A stretch of DNA of 64,000 nucleotides from Caldilineaceae bacterium (GCA_026645575.1 JAPKMW010000001.1:248001-312000), one strand, 5' to 3'; counted from the first letter of the stretch, positions 53,067 to 61,046 are shown. The notes: generated from the sequence alone by a model not told the origin. Translations and numbers: made by a program.

Positions 53067-53143
53067 GCTACTGTTCTCACTGTTGTTTGACAACCGATTT
53101 ACGCTCTTTGGAGAAATTGCTAGTTTTTATCCTCCTGAAAACA

Positions 53144-53911
53144 TCACCGCCGCGTACAGCAGACCCCCGGCGGATCGACAATCAATTCATGCAGCGTCCA
53201 AGCTTGCTCCTGGCCGCCAATGGTCAGGGGCTGTTGCGCGAAATCAAAGGCTTCCACTGGCGCCTCCGGGTAGAGATAGGCGCCGTTGACGGCATGGGCG
53301 CCCAATTTCTCCTGGACATCGGACTTGAGGTGGAGGTCTTGCCCGTATGCAATGGTGGTCGGGTCATGGTGTTGAAAACGGGTTGCACCGTAGCGGCTCT
53401 CCTGGGTCACCCGCCAGTCAACGCCGATGGCGGCGTTCCAGGCCACGCTGGGGTGATCGACAATCGTATAGCCGCCGGGCTGGGAGAAGCGGGCCGTTGC
53501 CTCGACGTTGAACTGGGTCAGATCGGACCGGGTCTGTGGCGTGGGGCATTCGATCCAGAAGTGACCGTCAAAGTCCGCCACACCATTGCCGACGGCCACC
53601 CCGTTCCGGTTGTTGTACAACTGGCAATGAACTCGGTTATAACTCACTTTTGGCTCTGCCGATGCCCGGTAGATGATGCAACCGGTGGTGTAATCGCTGG
53701 CCGGTTGGTGGTTGAAGTTCAGCACCAAGATCCACATATCAGGCTGGCTGGGCATGAGCGCCTGCCCCTGATCGGTGAGACATTCGGGCGGGGCAATGGT
53801 TTGCGCCGCTGCCGGCTGGGGCAAGGTGGTCAACAACAGCGCGCCAAGCAACAAGAGGCGGCTGACCAGTTTCATCAATGGGAAAGCGGGGGAATGGTTG
53901 TTATTGTTCAT
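53144..53911 (-). CDS. Exported hypothetical protein
   Basis: 255 residues. A signal peptide (LMKLVSRLLLLGALLLTTLP, ending near AAAQ) is followed by a beta-rich mature domain with five or more cysteines (PPECLTDQ; TTGCIIYRA; VHCQLYNN; WIECPTP; GVCCTRR), suggesting disulfides outside the cell. No known family recognised. AAAAGGAG is nine bases before the ATG. Its promoter is probably the TGAGACAAA/TATAAT unit at 54167-54230, which would give a 250-base leader containing the palindromic element. Confidence 0.78.
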   Translation of the reverse strand: MNNNNHSPAFPLMKLVSRLLLLGALLLTTLPQPAAAQTIAPPECLTDQGQALMPSQPDMWILVLNFNHQPASDYTTGCIIYRASAEPKVSYNRVHCQLYNNRNGVAVGNGVADFDGHFWIECPTPQTRSDLTQFNVEATARFSQPGGYTIVDHPSVAWNAAIGVDWRVTQESRYGATRFQHHDPTTIAYGQDLHLKSDVQEKLGAHAVNGAYLYPEAPVEAFDFAQQPLTIGGQEQAWTLHELIVDPPGVCCTRR

Positions 53912-53940
53912 CTAGGCTCACTCCTTTTCTGTTCAATATA

Positions 53941-54091
53941 ACACTACAGCGGATGAAGGCGGGAACGGATAGCTATGCTCTCCAAGACGGCTGTGAAGAC
54001 AAAGGCGTCCTTTTTGCACGAGCTGCTTTGGTTATTGCAGTTTTCGCCCCGTCGCCAGTCAATCCGTTCCCGCCCTCATCCGCTGTAGTGT
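53941..54091. repeat. Palindromic element with ACACTACAGCGGAT ends (copy 3, 151 bp)
   Basis: The left arm ACACTACAGCGGATGAAGGC pairs with the right arm (reverse complement ACACTACAGCGGATGAGGGC); pairing continues through GGGAACGGAT. The central 85 bases are not self-complementary. It lies within the probable 5' leader of the exported gene at 53144-53911. Confidence 0.85.
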
Positions 54092-54166
54092 CTTACCTGA
54101 ATCCTTACTGCAAATTCGCAATTGTCTCGATAGGATTACGAATTCATTAACTTGTTGGATAACGTC

Positions 54167-54230
54167 ATTATACCCCAAGGGCGGGGCGGGCGAGGTATCA
54201 AAAGTCTCACAATTTTGCGAATTTGTCTCA
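54167..54230 (-). promoter_or_regulatory. TGAGAC direct-repeat promoter for the exported protein
   Basis: Minus strand: TGAGACAAA (54230-54222) and TGAGACTTT (54209-54201), 21 bp apart, then 28 bases and a perfect TATAAT (54172-54167). The -35 position reads CCTCGC, no match. Same geometry as at 52.9 and 57.2 kb. Confidence 0.75.
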
Positions 54231-54251
54231 CGGCGGGCCTAATGGCATACT
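54223..54251 (+). promoter_or_regulatory. Predicted promoter of the STAND regulator, overlapping the operator
   Basis: Plus strand: -35 TTGTCT (54223-54228), 17-base spacer, -10 CATACT (54246-54251). The -35 lies inside the operator half-site TTTGTCTCA, so a protein bound there to activate the divergent gene would block this promoter. Confidence 0.5.
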
Positions 54252-54334
54252 AGCGATTACGGTATTGTCAGTTTTTCGCTAATTTTGCCCCGCGCTCGAT
54301 TGGCCCCGGATAGACAAGCACAGGTGGTTGTGGT

Positions 54335-57049
54335 ATGAAGAAAGCACAGATAACTGGAACCGACGATGAAAAGCCAACCTATCCGGATCAATTTATGGCA
54401 ACCTTGCGCCAACTGCTGGAACATATCGATGATGCGCCCTGGCTGCAACGACAGGCCCCCTTTGCCGCGACCTATTTCAGCCGGGGACAGACCAACGGAC
54501 GCGCTCCCCAACTGGCCTTAACTGGGCAGCCGGAACTGGATCACCTCTTGCGCGCCATCTGGCATGGCTGGGAAGGGCAACCGCTCGCGCCCCTGCAACG
54601 GCTCTTGTGGGAGGCCGTCTGCGCGCTGCCGCCACAAAAAGAGCCAAACTATCAGGTTGTGCTGCTGTTGACCTATTTTCAACCTGGCAAGCCCAAACAA
54701 AGCACGGTCATTCGCGCCCTTGCCATTAGCAAGGCCACCTACTATCGCCATTTGGAGGGAGCAATTGAGGCCCTGGCCGCCAGGCTCATGAACCAGTTGC
54801 AACCGGCGCTGCGGCTGGAAATGCCGGCGGTGCGCCCCTTGATTGGCCGCGACCCCTTGTTGGCAAACGCCTTCCAACTCTTGCAAAAAGGGGCAGTCGT
54901 GCAACTGATCGGCGGCAGCGGATTGGGCAAGACCAGCCTGGGCGCGCATTTGGCGCAGCGCTGGGGCGCGGCGCGCACCTTTTGGTACACCTTTCGCCCG
55001 GCGTTGAGCGATCAGATCGACCAACTGCTCTTTGCCCTGGCCTACTTTTTCCAACAACAGGGCGCCCCCACCCTCTGGCTGCACCTGACCAGTGACCCCC
55101 GCGGCATGAGTGTCGATAGCGCGCTGGCGACCATCCGCCAAAGCCTGGAGGCCCTGCGCGCCACCCCGCCTCTCTTCTGTTTTGATGAGGTTGATCTGCT
55201 CTTGCCATCCGATCCCCAGGCGGCGGATCGCTATGGCCCGCTGCGCACCCTGCTCGAAGCGCTGGCCGAAAGTCCCCGTGCCGGGGCGCCCCTGCTCTGT
55301 CTGGGGCAAAAGCTCCTGTTGGAGCCGGACCCGGAACATTGCCTCATCATGGTGCGGCTGACCGCTGAGGAAAGTCACCACCTGTTGCGCCAGGCAGGGC
55401 TTGATCTATCACCGGCGGCGCTGGCAACGGTCGTCACCTATACGCGCGGCAATCCCCTCTTGTTGCGTCTCTTTGCGATCTGGCAACGGCTGGCGGGCCG
55501 CGAAAGTGACGCCCTACACCAGATGACCGCCACCGTCTCCTTTGATTGGTTTTGGGTGCGTTTGCGGCAACACCTGGGCGCCAGAGAGGAAGAAGTCTTG
55601 GGCGCTTTGGCCGTCCATCAAGGCGCAACGCCGCGTGATCTCTGGCAAAAGCAGCAGAAAACTGTGGAAAAGCTGATCACCATGAACTTGGTGGACAGCC
55701 ACGAGGATGACAGCATCTCGCTACACCCGACCATCCGCACGGCCATTGAACGCACCTTGTCGGCAGAGCAGCGACAAGCGCACCATCTGGCCGCGGCGCT
55801 GGCCTATGAACAGCGGGCCACCTTTACACGGGCAGCCTATCACTACATCCACGGCGGACGACCGGAAGTGGCGGTTTGGCTCTGGCATCGCCACCAGGAG
55901 CGTGAGTTGCAGCAAGGCCAGGCCGGCGCAGCGCTGGCGCTCTTTGCTCCGCTGGCCCAGCAGCCGCTGCCCCACCCCGCCGACCAAAGGGCGCTCCACC
56001 TACTACTGGCGGCCCTCTATAGTTTAAGCGGCCAAGCCCAGGATGGCCTTCAGGCGCTGGCGCAGGTCGCTTGGTCGCCCGGTCAAGCGACGACCGCCCT
56101 GGCCCATGAAGTGCGCGGCCATCTGTTGAGCCACCAAGGGGAGATTGAGCGCGCCCTAGCCGAGTATCGTCATAGCCTGGACCTAATCACCCACCTGCGC
56201 GCCGACCAGACCATTAACCTGCGCACGACCATGGGCCGCCACCAGTTGATCTACCTACGCGATCTGGATGGGGCGCGCCAGGCCGCGCAGACGGCGCAAT
56301 TTGAAGTCGCCGTCCTCCACGGGGAGATCGAAAGCGCCAGCGGCAATTATCTGGCGGCGCTGCGTCACTATCAGGCCGCTGAACCGCTGGCCGCTACCCT
56401 CAACAACCCCTATACCTCGGCCAAATTCTATGAAGCGCTGGGCATTCTCCACGCCTATCACGCCCAGCTTGCCCCGGCGTTGACCAACTTGCAAAAAGCC
56501 GGTGACTACTACCAGGCTTATGGCAACGAGGTCTGCGCCATCGGCATGACCCAAACCAATCGCGCCTGGGCCTATCTCATGGCGCAGCGTTATGGCGATG
56601 TGCTGCCCCTGGCCGATGCCGCCCTGGCCTATTTCACCCGTCTGGGCGAACCTTATTGGATCGCCACCAATCAGACCAATCTAGCAGAGGCCCATTGCTA
56701 TCTGGGCAATCTGGCGCAAGCGGAAGCCTATGCCGAAGCTGCATTGCGCCTGGAAGAAGGCAGCGTCCGCCCCTATTGTCTCTATATCCTGGGTCAGATT
56801 CGCCGCCGCCAGGGTCACTTTGCCCTCGCCGAACGCTTCTGCCGCGAAGCCATTGCCACCGCCGAAGCCAATCGCGACCCGTGGGCGCTGGGGCCGGCCT
56901 GGCGTGCGCTGGGCGAAACCTATCGCGATTGGGGCAAAGCCGATGTAGCCCGCACCGCCCTGCAAGAGACGCTCGCCATCTACCAGCGACTGGGCGTCGA
57001 AGCCGAAATCGCCTATTGTCAACACCTCCTGCGCAGCGTCTCGCCGTAA
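54335..57049 (+). CDS. STAND ATPase/TPR regulator with N-terminal HTH-like domain
   Basis: 904 residues; AGGTGG precedes ATG 54335. Residues 60-160 hold a helical domain with ISKATYYRHL (131-140), which resembles the C-terminal domain of the ATPase at 4635 and looks like a helix-turn-helix. Walker A is GGSGLGKTS (193-201) and Walker B is PLFCFDEVDLLL (about 279-290). The C-terminal 380 residues are TPR-like helical pairs (LADAALAYFTRLGEPYWIATN; LGNLAQAEAYAEAALRLEEG). The plan is that of a signal-responsive transcription regulator. It is flanked by three promoters with TGAGAC direct repeats, one overlapping its own -35, so it is the best candidate for their regulator; binding is inferred. Confidence 0.88.
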   Translation: MKKAQITGTDDEKPTYPDQFMATLRQLLEHIDDAPWLQRQAPFAATYFSRGQTNGRAPQLALTGQPELDHLLRAIWHGWEGQPLAPLQRLLWEAVCALPPQKEPNYQVVLLLTYFQPGKPKQSTVIRALAISKATYYRHLEGAIEALAARLMNQLQPALRLEMPAVRPLIGRDPLLANAFQLLQKGAVVQLIGGSGLGKTSLGAHLAQRWGAARTFWYTFRPALSDQIDQLLFALAYFFQQQGAPTLWLHLTSDPRGMSVDSALATIRQSLEALRATPPLFCFDEVDLLLPSDPQAADRYGPLRTLLEALAESPRAGAPLLCLGQKLLLEPDPEHCLIMVRLTAEESHHLLRQAGLDLSPAALATVVTYTRGNPLLLRLFAIWQRLAGRESDALHQMTATVSFDWFWVRLRQHLGAREEEVLGALAVHQGATPRDLWQKQQKTVEKLITMNLVDSHEDDSISLHPTIRTAIERTLSAEQRQAHHLAAALAYEQRATFTRAAYHYIHGGRPEVAVWLWHRHQERELQQGQAGAALALFAPLAQQPLPHPADQRALHLLLAALYSLSGQAQDGLQALAQVAWSPGQATTALAHEVRGHLLSHQGEIERALAEYRHSLDLITHLRADQTINLRTTMGRHQLIYLRDLDGARQAAQTAQFEVAVLHGEIESASGNYLAALRHYQAAEPLAATLNNPYTSAKFYEALGILHAYHAQLAPALTNLQKAGDYYQAYGNEVCAIGMTQTNRAWAYLMAQRYGDVLPLADAALAYFTRLGEPYWIATNQTNLAEAHCYLGNLAQAEAYAEAALRLEEGSVRPYCLYILGQIRRRQGHFALAERFCREAIATAEANRDPWALGPAWRALGETYRDWGKADVARTALQETLAIYQRLGVEAEIAYCQHLLRSVSP

Positions 57050-57076
57050 AGATTTATGAAGGTTACGTAAATAAAC

Positions 57077-57167
57077 CGGTAGTCGTAGGGGCACGAGGTT
57101 GGCGGGAAGCTTCTCACTGGTACAACCCATAGATCCGCCCGCCAACCTCATGCCCGTACGACTACCG
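57077..57167. repeat. 30-bp inverted repeat after the STAND gene
   Basis: Arms 57077-57106 and 57138-57167 pair with two mismatches; the arm begins CGGTAGTCGTAGGGGCA. Weaker pairing extends outward. It starts 28 bases after the STAND stop and could terminate it. Confidence 0.7.
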
Positions 57168-57220
57168 AAATAAATCAATAACCTTTCATTAGTCTTTATG
57201 ACGGGAATGACCCGTCGCCA

Positions 57221-57285
57221 TGAGACAAAGCCGGCGAATGCTGAGACAAAAGTGCTTCTGCCCACCCTCGCCGTCATGGTACAGT
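57221..57285 (+). promoter_or_regulatory. TGAGACAAA direct-repeat promoter for the small exported protein
   Basis: TGAGACAAA at 57221-57229 and 57242-57250, exactly 21 bp apart, then 29 bases and an extended -10 TGGTACAGT (hexamer 57280-57285). The -35 position does not match consensus. The gene start follows at 57391. Confidence 0.75.
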
Positions 57286-57390
57286 GATGGCAAGCGGCCA
57301 TTCAGCCAAGCTTGCATTCTCAACGAACACAGCGGCGCTGAAGACGCAACCGTAACCATTCATCTATGTACCATTGCAAAAGGAGTCTCT

Positions 57391-57822
57391 ATGTCACAGT
57401 TTTTACAAGCCAAACGTTGGATCGGGATTGCCCTCTTCACCCTGTTGCTGACAGGCGCAGCCCTGTTACCGGTCGCCGCCAAAGGTGGCGCCCCGTGCGA
57501 ACTGGATGGCAGTTGGTATCCCGACGGCACGATCATTCACACGGGACCGTTGCTGCAAGTTTGTGATGACGGTCACTGGCGGGCGGTGGTCTTCCACCAT
57601 TGGGAAATTGTCCAGCGGCTGGATGCCATGCTGTTGAAGAAGTTCATCCCGGTGCCGCCGATCCCCGATCCCAACCCGTGGTGCCTAAGCTGCCCGCCCG
57701 CACTGACGGTCAAGCTGGAAACTGACACCCTCCAACAGATTGAAGAGGAGATGACCTTGATCATGGCGGGGTTGAAGCGGATTGATCAGATTGTTCAGAG
57801 CGATCCAATGTTTCAGCGATAA
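57391..57822 (+). CDS. Small exported hypothetical protein
   Basis: 143 residues from ATG 57391 with AAAGGAG five bases upstream; the longer open frame upstream is rejected because it crosses the promoter. Signal peptide QAKRWIGIALFTLLLTGAAL, probably cleaved after VAAK or nearby. The mature part has four cysteines in two pairs (APCELDG, LLQVCDDG; PWCLSCPP), suggesting disulfides. A helical acidic C-terminus follows (LQQIEEEMTLIMAGLKRIDQ). Family unknown. It lies behind a direct-repeat promoter and before a strong terminator, so it is monocistronic. Confidence 0.8.
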   Translation: MSQFLQAKRWIGIALFTLLLTGAALLPVAAKGGAPCELDGSWYPDGTIIHTGPLLQVCDDGHWRAVVFHHWEIVQRLDAMLLKKFIPVPPIPDPNPWCLSCPPALTVKLETDTLQQIEEEMTLIMAGLKRIDQIVQSDPMFQR

Positions 57823-57852
57823 GAGATAATCGGTCTGGTCGGTTTGCTTTAG

Positions 57853-57882
57853 AGAAGAGCGTGCGCTGCACGCTCTTCTTTT
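57853..57882 (+). terminator. Rho-independent terminator
   Basis: AGAAGAGCGTGC (57853-57864), loop GCT, GCACGCTCTTCT (57868-57879), then TTT. Perfect 12-bp stem 30 bases after the stop at 57822. Confidence 0.85.
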
Positions 57883-57885
57883 CCC

Positions 57886-57914
57886 TTTGGGGTTATGGCG
57901 CGTTATGATATAAT
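57886..57914 (+). promoter_or_regulatory. Promoter of the Uma2-CHAT operon
   Basis: A perfect -10 TATAAT (57909-57914) with a weak -35 TTTGGG (57886-57891) at 17 bases. A short leader frame starts at 57922, seven bases after the -10. Confidence 0.6.
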
Positions 57915-57921
57915 GGTGGGC

Positions 57922-57972
57922 ATGGTTATATGCCGCAACCGCGTGACACGAAGGCAAGGAGGGGATGAATGA
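57922..57972 (+). CDS. Possible 16-residue leader peptide overlapping Uma2
   Basis: ATG at 57922 lies seven bases after TATAAT, so it would be leaderless. The frame encodes MVICRNRVTRRQGGDE and its TGA overlaps the Uma2 ATG as ATGA, which could couple translation. Its end also contains the Uma2 ribosome-binding site. May be chance. Confidence 0.25.
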   Translation: MVICRNRVTRRQGGDE

Positions 57973-58892
57973 GCGAAGCGATCCGAACAACCACGACCGT
58001 TGGGCCAGGGGACCAACCCGTTGAGCCGGATTGGTCGCTAGGGTGGCGCTATGAACTAGTGCGTGATGCGCGCGGCCAGGAGCGCTCGATCCGCGTCCCC
58101 CTCACCGCCGAAGAAGCGCGTCATCCCAAAGAAGGATACGTTATGCCGGAGCGAACCGAACATGAAACCATCGGCGATGATCTGGCCGATATGTTGCGCG
58201 GCCACTATGAAGCCGATCCCACCGTCGCCGTCTTTCGCGATCTGGTCTTTGAGTGGGATCACCCGGCGGTGAAATCCTATGCGCCCGATATTGCGGTGGT
58301 GCCTAATGTGCGCGACCGGGACGCCAACCGTGGGCAATTTGTCGTCGCCGACGAAGGGACGCGCCCGAGCCTTGTCATCGAGATCGTCTCGCGCAATTCC
58401 CGCGAAGAGGATCGGGTCAACAAGGTCAGAAACTATGCCTTGGTTGGCATCCGCGAATATGTCTATATTGACATCCGCATGAGACGCAATGAATTGGTGG
58501 GCGAATTAGTCGGCTTTCGCCTGCAAGACAATCAATACCTGCCGATTCTGCCCGATGAAGACGACGCGCTCTACCTGGAAAGCTTGAATGTGCGCATTGG
58601 GCTGGAAGGCAATCGCATCTGGTTGGAGGATGGACAGACTGGTGAGGATCTGCTTAATCACTTGCAAGTCCGCCGCGCCTGGCGCGCCGAACAGGAAGCC
58701 CGTCAAGCCGCTGAAGCTCGCGCACAAGCCGAGGAAGAAGCCCGTCAAGCTGCCGAAGCTCGCGCACAAGCCGAGGAAGAAGCCCGTCAAGCCGCCGAGG
58801 CGCGCGCTCAAGCCGAGGAAGCCGCACGCGTTGCCGCCCAAGTGCGTATTGCCGAATTAGAAGCGCAATTGCAGCGGCTACAGCAACGCTAA
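57969..58892 (+). CDS. Uma2-family (DUF820) PD-(D/E)XK endonuclease-like protein with coiled-coil tail
   Basis: 307 residues; AAGGAGG precedes the ATG. The Uma2 core spans about 45-240: P106-D107 (PDIAVVP), E138 in SLVIEIVS, and K152 in NKVRNYALVGI, matching the restriction-endonuclease-like D ... E-x-x-S ... K pattern. Biological roles of the family are mostly unknown. Residues 243-284 are three exact-register copies of a 14-residue unit, EARQAAEARAQAEE, giving a charged coiled coil that could bind a partner. The CHAT protease gene follows 10 bases after the stop with its own AAAGGA, so the two are almost certainly co-expressed. Confidence 0.92.
   Translation: MSEAIRTTTTVGPGDQPVEPDWSLGWRYELVRDARGQERSIRVPLTAEEARHPKEGYVMPERTEHETIGDDLADMLRGHYEADPTVAVFRDLVFEWDHPAVKSYAPDIAVVPNVRDRDANRGQFVVADEGTRPSLVIEIVSRNSREEDRVNKVRNYALVGIREYVYIDIRMRRNELVGELVGFRLQDNQYLPILPDEDDALYLESLNVRIGLEGNRIWLEDGQTGEDLLNHLQVRRAWRAEQEARQAAEARAQAEEEARQAAEARAQAEEEARQAAEARAQAEEAARVAAQVRIAELEAQLQRLQQR
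58695..58820 (+). repeat. 42-bp tandem repeat, three copies, inside Uma2
   Basis: Units 58695-58736, 58737-58778 and 58779-58820 are near-identical and encode EARQAAEARAQAEE each time. Copy number should vary between strains. Confidence 0.9.
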
Positions 58893-58902
58893 AGGACAGA
58901 GT

Positions 58903-60012
58903 ATGGCCCCGGAGTTTGCCCCATCGGTTGTCATCTTTGATGCCCTGGATCATCAAGCTAACAACTTACAAGGTCGGGTCGAATATGTGGAAGCGCCGTC
59001 GCCCACGTTGCGCCTGCGCATTCGGTGGAATGCCGAGCGTCAGCCCGATGGCTACTTGCCGATTGGCAATGGCGTCGCCTATGTCTATGACAAAAGCAAC
59101 CCGATCCTTGTGCCGGTGAGCGACGATGCCAAAGCAACGCCGGTCGGGGCGAATCGCTTCCAGTGGACAGAGGGGTTACAATTTGGGCAACCGTGGTTGA
59201 TGTTTATCGCCATTCTGCCACCAGCCACCACCCTGGTTGATCCGGAGCCGCGACCCGTTGGCGCCAAATGTTTTGGGGAGCGGCTTGCGCTCTACTGGAT
59301 GCTCAAAGGCGATGAGTTTGAGCGCACCAAAGTGGAATTTACGCTCAAAGCCCACAGCGGGGATGCCGAAGCCGCTTGTCTTCACCTAAACCGCACCTAT
59401 TTGTCAAGCCAACCGGTGGCGCCCACCACGGTACTGGTGGAACCAACCACCCAAACCATCCTCTTCCTTGCCGCTGATCCCACCGATAGCGCCCGGCTAC
59501 GTCTTGCTTACGAATTGCGCCAGATTCAGGAAAAGCTTCAACTAGCCCGTCAGCGCGATGCCTTTCGCCTGGAAACGCGGCTGGCTGTGCGCCCCGCCGA
59601 TGTCAGTCAGGCGTTGTTGGATCTCCAGCCGCAGATCGTCCACTTTGCCGGGCATGGCCTGGAAGGGGGTCTCTTTTTTGAAAATGAGGCCGGCACCGCG
59701 CACATGGCCCCAACCGAAGCGCTGGCTGCGCTCTTTGCCCTGGTTGCGGATACGGTTGCGTGTGTGCTTCTGAACGCCTGCTATTCCGAAAGTCAGGCGA
59801 AAGCAATTGCCCAACATATTCCGTATGTCATCGGCATGAATAACGCGGTGGATGATCAGACGGCGACGGCGTTTGCCGTTGGCTTTTATCAAGCCTTAGG
59901 CGCCGGCAAATCGATTGTCGAGGCATATCACTTTGGCTGTGTCCAGATTCAGTTGCTGGGGCTGTCGCCGACGGTGATGCCGGTGCTTTTCAATAACCGC
60001 AGCCATTATTGA
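58903..60012 (+). CDS. CHAT-domain caspase-like protease
   Basis: 369 residues. The C-terminal CHAT domain (about 180-369) has the catalytic dyad H251 in VHFAGHG and C293 in LLNACYS, plus VIGMNNAVDDQTATAFAVGFY. TILFLAADPTDSARLRLAYE is its usual first strand. CHAT proteases are cytosolic caspase relatives, used as effectors in several bacterial defence systems, where they are controlled by a partner. The N-terminal 170 residues (SVVIFDALDHQANNLQGRVEYVE) are an unrecognised beta-rich domain and may be the sensor or recognition part. Ten bases separate it from Uma2. It overlaps the convergent PhyH gene by seven bases. Confidence 0.9.
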   Translation: MAPEFAPSVVIFDALDHQANNLQGRVEYVEAPSPTLRLRIRWNAERQPDGYLPIGNGVAYVYDKSNPILVPVSDDAKATPVGANRFQWTEGLQFGQPWLMFIAILPPATTLVDPEPRPVGAKCFGERLALYWMLKGDEFERTKVEFTLKAHSGDAEAACLHLNRTYLSSQPVAPTTVLVEPTTQTILFLAADPTDSARLRLAYELRQIQEKLQLARQRDAFRLETRLAVRPADVSQALLDLQPQIVHFAGHGLEGGLFFENEAGTAHMAPTEALAALFALVADTVACVLLNACYSESQAKAIAQHIPYVIGMNNAVDDQTATAFAVGFYQALGAGKSIVEAYHFGCVQIQLLGLSPTVMPVLFNNRSHY

Positions 60013-60794
60013 CCATAGAGCGCAATTCGTGCCGCTTCCACCAGATAGCGCTGTGTCACCATGAGGCGTGGGATCGGACGGATATTCGGCGCAATCGTAT
60101 GGAAGAGCCGTAAATCCATAAAGTAGACATCCCCCGCTTCACCCGTCATTTCAACAACTTGGAGTTCGACGTTGCCGACATGACCGGCTTTGCGCAGGAA
60201 ATGGCGACGATCACCCGGTGTGTCGGCCATCAGTTCGGCAAAATAACGCTCTTTCTTCAATTGCTTGCGCAGATCACTCGAACTAATACGCACACCATTA
60301 TTTTGCAAACGATGGGAGCCGGTCACGGCCAGCGTACCACCACCGCCGGACTCCACCGTTTCTAGAAAACCAAAGATCTGCACCCCCGGCACGCCGCCAT
60401 CGGGTAGGCGCGGCAGATCCAAATGCCAGTCCTTGTGGGGAAGCGTCCAGGTGGTGGCATTGGGCAGCGTAAAGAGCAGCGTTGGATGTGCGCTCATTGG
60501 GAAGACTGGGCGGCCATCCACCAGGGCGCTGGCGGCGGCAGTTGTCTCCACACTGATGAGATCGATCATCGTTGGATGCCGCCAAAGTGGTTTGAGCAAT
60601 GCCATCCCAGCCGTCGGCTCCGTGGATGGTGGGTATTGGTGGAGCGACCAGCCGCCATCGCGCCAGATGCCTTCCTGCGCTAGATGTTGGAAAATCACGT
60701 TGCGCGCATTGGCAAGTTTCGCCAGCGGGAGGAAGTTTTTTCGCTTGATCAAGCCCTGGACGGCAAAAGTTTCTCTTTCGCTTGGCGTAAACAT
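60006..60794 (-). CDS. Phytanoyl-CoA dioxygenase (PhyH) family oxygenase
   Basis: About 262 residues from ATG 60794, chosen because family members begin near this point; a TTG at 60821 would add nine residues. Fe(II) ligands are the H-x-D of HKDWHLDLP and the distal His of LRLFHTIAPN, and the 2-oxoglutarate Arg is in PIPRLMVTQRY. GGGGTLAVTGSHRL is the family strand-loop. It should hydroxylate or halogenate-type-oxidise a small molecule with O2 and 2-oxoglutarate; the substrate is unknown. It is convergent with the CHAT gene and stands alone. Confidence 0.88.
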   Translation of the reverse strand: MFTPSERETFAVQGLIKRKNFLPLAKLANARNVIFQHLAQEGIWRDGGWSLHQYPPSTEPTAGMALLKPLWRHPTMIDLISVETTAAASALVDGRPVFPMSAHPTLLFTLPNATTWTLPHKDWHLDLPRLPDGGVPGVQIFGFLETVESGGGGTLAVTGSHRLQNNGVRISSSDLRKQLKKERYFAELMADTPGDRRHFLRKAGHVGNVELQVVEMTGEAGDVYFMDLRLFHTIAPNIRPIPRLMVTQRYLVEAARIALYGQ

Positions 60795-60923
60795 AGACGG
60801 ATGCTCTGCTGGAATTGCCAACTCTTTACGAAAAATAGCTATAAAAGCGCCTATCGTGAGAGTACACGATCATGTTCCTGTCACGCAAGCGCAGGGCGAA
60901 GCTGGATCACTTTGAACAAAATG

Positions 60924-61046
60924 TTAGGCGGCACTGGTCCCCAGCCAGATTAGGACAGCAACAACAGAAAGAGCGACCCATCCGGGGTGGCGACCCTTGG
61001 TGGCGATAAGAACTAGCAAGCCACTGCCAAGATAAGCAAAGAACAT
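60924..61046 (-). CDS. Possible 40-residue membrane protein
   Basis: A short frame MFFAYLGSGLLVLIATKG ... VALSVVAVLIWLGTSAA with two hydrophobic stretches. No ribosome-binding site; the open frame upstream (to 61169) is not protein-like. The 60.8-61.2 kb gap holds nothing else recognisable. Confidence 0.3.
   Translation of the reverse strand: MFFAYLGSGLLVLIATKGRHPGWVALSVVAVLIWLGTSAA

Noticed and set aside
58695..58820. Regular 42-bp repeats considered as a CRISPR
   Set aside because: Units are directly adjacent with no spacers and encode a coiled-coil repeat in frame.
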